Positions 59,591-64,000 of a DNA stretch of 64,000 nucleotides are shown piece after piece; the stretch's first letter is position 1; every line of letters starts with the position of its first letter. Origin of the DNA: Dastarcus helophoroides (Eukaryota; Arthropoda; Insecta; Coleoptera; Bothrideridae); NCBI GenBank assembly GCA_028583605.1, contig CM053336.1, positions 25,033,004 through 25,097,003 on the forward strand, in the 5' to 3' direction. The position numbers and the translations under genes are program-made. The notes under the pieces are model-generated. The model did no database searches and was not told the origin of the DNA. It was given only the letters and a program-made list of their open reading frames with translations.

Positions 59591-60784
59591 AGAGGCAATA
59601 TATTTAATAAATTAAAGAAGTTATAACTTCGGTTAATGTTTTAAGTTTTACTTTTTAGAAAAAATAAACTGAATACACCACTGAAGTTCACTTAAAAAAA
59701 CTCTGTCAAGATTAGTTTTTACCCTTTTGATATATTTAGGCATAACGAAAATATGAGGCATGCCTTAAAAGCGAATATTTTCAAAATCTCCTTGGTTTAA
59801 AAACTAAGGCAGCTATAACAAATTTAACACTGAAATTTTTCATTTAAATAAAATGTGGGTTTTAAAGTGAAAACCGCAACAAACTATAACAACAATAACT
59901 CTAATATTCCAAAAAAGTGCCAAAAATGAGAGACCCTGTACTGTTTATACTCTATGCGTGTTTATATACTTTTAATCCATCTGGATGGAAAACTTCGCTC
60001 TGTGTGTCATGTAAACATGGAAATCTGTGAAGTTGCTGTCCAGATCTGACATCAAATAAAACGCCATCTGTTAATATCAATGTATCATCCACACTAAATG
60101 TCGCTTTATTTTTCGTGTACCCATTACTTTCAACTGGATTAAAAGTAGATATTGTGCTCCCAGTATCTGCATCATACATCTAAAGTAAATGGAGTATAAG
60201 TAAGATGTATTCGATGTATTTCACACATAAGAATAACTATTACCGTAGCTACATTTGCCTTTGTACCTAATATCAGACCTTGTAAAATTTTGCCAAATTC
60301 TACATGCTTTTGGTCACCCAATGTTAACCTAAAATACCAATTTGAACTAAAATTAATTAATACATAAACAACTTACTTTGCTGCGGTATGTCCTACATGC
60401 CACAAATGTGAAACATAAAAACCTTCTTGGTTTACAGCACTACTGAGGATAAATTCACCAGTTTTATTGGGTTCTATGTGAAGAATTTGACGATAGCCGA
60501 CGTTAAAAATTTCATTTCTCTCGCCGGAAAGTATGTCGAACTGAATAATTTTTCCCTTGGAAGTTCCAGCAATGATAGTTTTATCTTTAGGCTTAAATAA
60601 GTAGAAAAAATCACTATATCGTAAGGTTGTACTAATTATACTCACCATATATTTCACACAAATGAAGTATCCATCAGTATCCAATAGATAAGTGGATGAA
60701 AAAATGTTTACAACACAATATCTCGAGTAAAGCAATTTACGATTAGTGCCATTCGATTGAACGCAAGAAGCACTATGACTTGGT
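52095..60784 (-). CDS. DCAF1: DCAF1 (VprBP/Mahjong), C-terminal WD40 part
   Basis: Exons on the minus strand: 60784-60646, 60591-60377, 60328-60244, 60179-59970, 52537-52345, 52294-52095. All introns are GT..AG and phases fit (2-0-2-0-0-1). DCAF1 is the substrate receptor of CUL4-DDB1 (CRL4) and also serves the EDVP ligase. The exons encode its WD40 propeller: RKLLYSRYC, DGYFICVKYMPKDKTIIAGT, ILHIEPNKTGEFILSS, HVEFGKILQGLILGTKANV, MYDADTGSTISTFNP, DGVLFDVRSGQQLHRF, EVFHPDGLK, then SNTKIYDIRTYNLLQTVPLL and VNVMRNIFDLALN. The two WDxR boxes that contact DDB1 appear as FDVR and YDIR. The reading stops at DSDLIRLMIRQL; the long acidic tail of other DCAF1 proteins is absent. N-terminal exons lie beyond 60784 and are not identified. 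The first exon could instead extend upstream, as its frame stays open to about 60940. Intron 4 spans about 7.4 kb of transposons. Confidence 0.88.
52541..53632. other. Intron 4 of DCAF1, distal part
   Basis: AT-rich. On the minus strand around 53460-53320 a frame reads NWTDAAVYHANRDTKILLLE, then FQGTDSKSVQKCQEVLKETP, which looks protein-like but is not recognised; it is broken by stops and may be transposon debris. Confidence 0.4.
54948..55500. repeat. Long palindrome (about 250-bp arms)
   Basis: Arms 54948-55190 and 55241-55500 are inverted copies separated by about 50 bp, sharing CATTCCTGCTGATTGGCATT, GGCAATCTTTTC, AGATTGCCCCAAACA and AATTAAATTTAAC. Beside the loop is a perfect 20-base palindrome CTGACAGTTTAAACTGTCAG (55246-55265). 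As it lies in an intron, DCAF1 pre-mRNA would contain a long double-stranded hairpin. Confidence 0.85.
55501..56769. other. AT-rich intron sequence
   Basis: Loose matches to the low-complexity motif in both orientations. No gene. Confidence 0.4.
56770..58285 (+). pseudogene. Jockey-type LINE reverse transcriptase remnant
   Basis: Lies antisense inside DCAF1 intron 4. Recognisable blocks in order are IPTHQFGFRGEHSTINQVHR, ITDITEKSLEEKIVCS, AQAFDTV (shifted frame near 57590), SAEVQHDSALGPVLYLLYTC and TFADSTVILKVENTIEEATN, where the FADD box is FADS. Then come YANTAKYLGITLDAQLCWKA, MYWLIERNSTLSTYHKLLLY and IEIIQKFQNKVPKNIV. This is the RT to C-terminal region of Jockey-group LINEs. Stops, frameshifts and a deletion before the palm motifs show decay. 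It ends abruptly at about 58275. Confidence 0.8.
58286..59538. other. AT-rich intron sequence
   Basis: An 82-codon frame at 59067-59315 has no recognisable motif. Nothing else is seen. Confidence 0.4.
59539..59588. repeat. TA dinucleotide microsatellite
   Basis: About 25 uninterrupted TA units, immediately after the right hAT-type end (59530). Confidence 0.95.
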
Positions 60785-60894
60785 CTGAAATTAATTATTG
60801 CCTCATCAAAATGTATACATAATTTAAAACCTTTCAAAATTACTGCAAAATATGACATAAATCTACTTAATAAAACGAAGCACTCACCGATAGA

Positions 60895-61050
60895 TATATC
60901 ACATCTAAACCGGTGGCTCTAGAAGCATAACATTTTATATATGCGTTTCTTTTTTAACGCAAGTGAGCACCAAGAAAAAGATTTTTGGATTGCATCCCCC
61001 AATGATATTAAATAGGTGACGAAAAGGTTTGTCATTTATGAAATTAAACA
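60895..61050. repeat. Short dispersed repeat, copy 3
   Basis: Contains CTAAACCGGTGGCTCTAGAA, GCATAACATTTTATA, then GCAAGTGAGCACCAAGAAAA and GATTTTTGG, matching copies at 26795 and 30810 in order. It sits just upstream of the first identified DCAF1 exon. Confidence 0.5.
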
Positions 61051-61849
61051 TATAAAAACAGGAGTTTAGGTTCAGTTTATAAATAAATGCCAGTTGTATC
61101 ATCTTTTTTGGCAATTCATCACCTTATGGGGTAAAATCCACTTAAAACACAATATACAACGAAGTTCGAAGGTGCACAATATAAACAATTTTTACCTAGA
61201 TTCACATCGATATAGTACAAATAGACCAAATGTCACTATAATTTAACAAAATGTAGCAAAGGTTGTGAGGTGGTTTGAAAAATGCCACAATTAATTTACA
61301 TCTATGTTTCTTGCAGAACGCAATTAAATAATTTCAAACGCCATATTAACGTGCAAAACATCACTAGATAATGCGACAGCTGCGACACAATATGCATCCC
61401 AATAACGTTTTTATCGCAACGGAAGAAATATTATTTGTAAATTAATGATATATATGAAAGGTGAAAATAGGCAATTAATAATTAAGTGATAATTGCACTA
61501 AAGTGGTCTTTACGCTATTCGCTTCTTTGCATAAAAATCAGGCGATACCGAATTGTCGACAAAAGTTAATCGTAAGTTGTGAACAGCCTGGAATATTTTG
61601 AAAAGAAATGTGTGCAAGTCTCATAGCTGACTAACTTTCGAAATATTTTTTAATTATTAATCATTACATTTTTAATCATTACATACAGACTAAATTATGT
61701 TAATCTATGAGGGAAGCAGGTCGATTTTTTTTACTAAGCGCTCTTAACCGCCAAAACAACTTTTTCTGCAGACGAAACAACCCTTAAATAGTCCGCTAAT
61801 GCATGGTATAAGAAAAATAGGCATACATACGTAAAGTTCTGGAAAATAA
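61051..61849. other. AT-rich flank, no gene
   Basis: No further DCAF1 exon or other feature is recognised. Confidence 0.4.
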
Positions 61850-63000
61850 TTCCAAGTTTTAAAAAAGGTGGAAATTGTAAAAAAAAGGAAATTTAAAATT
61901 TTCAAAAGTCGCATTTTAAAAAAAAGTCTAGTACTTAAAAAAAGTCAAAGTTTTGAAAAAATTTAAAATATCAACATTTTCAGAATATGGTATTGCATGT
62001 TAAAAATTTGAATAATATCAATATTTTGGAATAAAGTCCAAACTTGCTAACTATTGGAATTTTCATAAAGTTGGAATTTTCAAAATAAAAAATCCAATTT
62101 TCAAATAATCTTAAAAATAAGGCAACATTTTTAAAAATGATTTTCAAAAAAAGAAAAAGTTTTCGAAAAAAGCCAAACCTTTGAAAAATATCAATATTTT
62201 CATAGGTAATTAAAATTTTCAAAAAAACAAAGATTTTCAAAAAAGGGTCAATTATTGAAAATTTCAAAAATATTTAGGAAAATGAAACTTTTAAAAAAAG
62301 CCCAAATTAGAAAATTAAAAATATGTCGACATTTTAAAGTATAGTGCAAGCATTCTAAAAAGTTGAAACTAAAAAAAAAATCAAATTTTCAGAAAGTGTA
62401 AAAAATTTGCAATTATCAGAAAAATTCGAAATTTTTTATAAAGCAGAATTTCCAAAATAATTCGAAAATTTCGAAAAATTATCAAAATCTTGAAAAATAG
62501 ATCAATTATCAAAAAATGTCTAACTTTTTATAAAAGCGGCATTTTCAAAAAAAAGCAAATTTTCAAAGAAATAAAAATTTTAAGGGAAAATTTTATGAAA
62601 TATAGAATTTTAATGAAGAGGTAAAATTTTTAAAAAGGCCAAAGTTTTGGAAAAAATTTGTACATAGTTGTAAAAAGTCAAAATTTAAAAAACAAATAAA
62701 TATAAAAATTTATTAAATTTGGACATTTACACAAAAATTCCAAGTTAAAAAAATGTTAAAATACCTATTCAAGAATTATGGAAAATTTTCAAAGTCAAAA
62801 AAAATCGAAATTTGGAAAAAGAGGTAAATTTTGAAAAGTGGTCAAGATTTTTAAAGGCCAAATTTTCAAAAGGGTTGACAGTTTGGGCAAAAAGCCAAAC
62901 ATTTTTAGGAAACAGCAGACGTTTTAAATACCAAATTTTCAAACATGTGGGGATTTTAATAAGCATTTAATATTTTAAGAAACAGTAAAAATTTTTAGAA
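61850..63000 (-). repeat. Degenerate A-rich array
   Basis: The low-complexity motif in reverse orientation (AAAAATTTCAAAA, AAAGTCAAAATTT on plus). Minus-strand frames at 61980-62267 and 62769-62966 are phenylalanine-rich artefacts. Confidence 0.65.
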
Positions 63001-63019
63001 AAGTGTGAGATGTTTTTTA

Positions 63020-63235
63020 AGTTTAATTCGGTCGCAAAGAGCAACCCCATTATGCCTTCAAAGCACCGCGAGTAGAATAAGGAGACAAGGATAGATGGCG
63101 ATTAACAGCCTTCTTAAACAGGGATAGATTGTAATTTTTGGGGAAAATGCCGTTCGGTAACGAATTCCACAGCTTTGAAGTTCTATAGAAAGAACAATTT
63201 ATATAGGCAGAAGTCCTCATTGGGTTAAGCTGGAT
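63020..63235 (-). mobile_element. LINE 3'-end fragment
   Basis: On the minus strand it encodes the ORF2 C-terminus LWNSLPNGIFPKNYNLSLFK then AVNRHLSL, followed by GCTTTGAAGGCATAATGGGG. It is the same 3' end as the LINE at 24190-24330 and in better condition. It splits the A-rich array into two, so it is a 5'-truncated insertion into it. Confidence 0.75.
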
Positions 63236-63259
63236 CGCAAAGAAATTTGCTGTTTTCGA

Positions 63260-63850
63260 CTATCTTGTATGTATTTTGAAAATTGGTCAAGTATTTCAAA
63301 AACGGACACATTTTAAAAAAACGTCGAGCTTCCAAAATATCGATATTTACAAAAAAAATGATATATTTTTTAAAGTTTTAGGCAAAATATTAAAAATTCG
63401 AAAATATATGATTTTTAAAATAAAATTCAAATTAAATGTCAAAAATTCAAAAAGTTGAAATTTTAGTCAGAACTTAAAAAGGGTCAAAATTCTGAAAAAT
63501 CTAGAATATAAAAAATAATCGAATTTTAAAAATATGTTCAAATTATAGAGTTAGGAATTTAAAAAAAAAATCAATATTTTAGAAAAATATCAGAATTTCT
63601 GAAATTTCATTTTTAAAAAGATTGATGCGCTTTAAAATATTAAAAAATAAAGTCGAAAACTTTTAAAACTGCTGGAAATGGTGGAAAAACAAGTACTGAT
63701 TTTAAAATAAAATTGTAAAAATGTTTCAATTTTTTAAAAAAGGTCATTTTCAAAAAGACCTGACATCTCAGCAACCAAAATTTTTATAAAAAGGTAATAT
63801 CAAAATTTTCAAAAAGCCAATATTTTGAGAAAAAGCCACATTTACTTAAA
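63260..63850 (-). repeat. Degenerate A-rich array, continued
   Basis: Continuation of 61850-63000 beyond the LINE fragment. Confidence 0.6.
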
Positions 63851-63867
63851 AATGAGAAACAATCGAT

Positions 63868-64000
63868 ATCGACATTTAAATTATGAAACAGTCAGTAAAA
63901 TTACTTACAGTAGTTTATAGTGTGTGATAAAGCTAAAATGAAATCATGACTAGTTGACATAATTGGAAATCCTGTTTCGACATATTTATTATCAACAGCA
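63868..64000 (+). mobile_element. Second copy of the foldback-element core, cut by window end
   Basis: Matches 20251-20393 (AATCGATATCGACATTTAAA, AGTGTGTGATAAAGCTAAAA, CATGACTAGTTGAC) with few changes. It starts abruptly at 63868 after the A-rich array and continues past the window. Confidence 0.75.

Noticed and set aside
60784..60940. Upstream extension or initiator methionine of DCAF1 at 60858
   Set aside because: The frame is open, but the TTTCAG acceptor at 60787-60785 is conserved in position in the paralogue, where upstream sequence in frame has a stop two codons before the ATG; an intron is more likely.

Overview
The window is a gene-poor, very A+T-rich stretch of an animal genome, almost certainly an insect or other arthropod. 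The evidence is introns of about 50 bp with GT..AG ends, recognisable remnants of CR1/Jockey-type LINEs, a Penelope-like element with a hammerhead ribozyme, IS630/mariner-type and hAT DNA transposons, and a solo Ty3/gypsy-type LTR. There is no prokaryotic gene organisation. The species cannot be fixed from the sequence alone.

One host gene is clear. On the minus strand, six exons between 60784 and 52095 encode the C-terminal WD40 part of DCAF1 (VprBP/Mahjong), the substrate receptor of CUL4-DDB1 ubiquitin ligases. Splice phases fit throughout, a stop lies at 52095-52097 and a poly(A) signal follows just downstream. Intron 4 is about 7.4 kb and is filled with repeats: a long palindrome, a Jockey-type RT relic, a TA microsatellite and two facing hAT-like ends. 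A second, diverged copy of the first three exons lies at 30659-30119 on the same strand, with intact frame, phases and short introns, so DCAF1-like sequence is duplicated in this locus.

Layout: 0.6-1.4 kb Penelope-like relic (GIY-YIG, inverted pLTR-like arms). 2.4-10.7 kb, a region bounded by near-identical mariner-type inverted ends and containing a dead transposase and a long low-complexity array. 10.9-12.3 kb LINE (PHD-finger ORF1 and endonuclease) cut by a long-TIR IS630-like element (12.3-14.5 kb). 14.5-19.6 kb low-complexity array. 19.6-21.3 kb foldback element. 22.0-24.3 kb rearranged LINE. 24.7-25.2 kb HHR-bearing pLTR unit. 25.3-25.9 kb MITE. 27.5-29.5 kb solo LTR and array. 30.1-30.7 kb DCAF1-like exons. 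31.2-31.5 kb MITE. 33.8-38.5 kb a 2.3-kb tandem duplication. 39.8-42.3 kb array. 42.6-43.0 kb solo LTR with target duplication. 44.7-50.8 kb three elements nested in one another. 52.1-60.8 kb DCAF1. 61.9-64 kb array, a LINE tail and a second copy of the foldback-element core.

A large part of the window is a degenerate array of a roughly 16-20 bp motif of the type TTTTCAAAATTTCGACTTTT. These arrays are dispersed, partly homologous copies. Several switch from T-rich to A-rich on the same strand halfway through, so each could fold back on itself. The most distinctive small feature is the complete hammerhead ribozyme on the minus strand at 24795-24737, whose predicted cleavage site coincides with the start of a second, partial copy of the same unit about 440 bp away.
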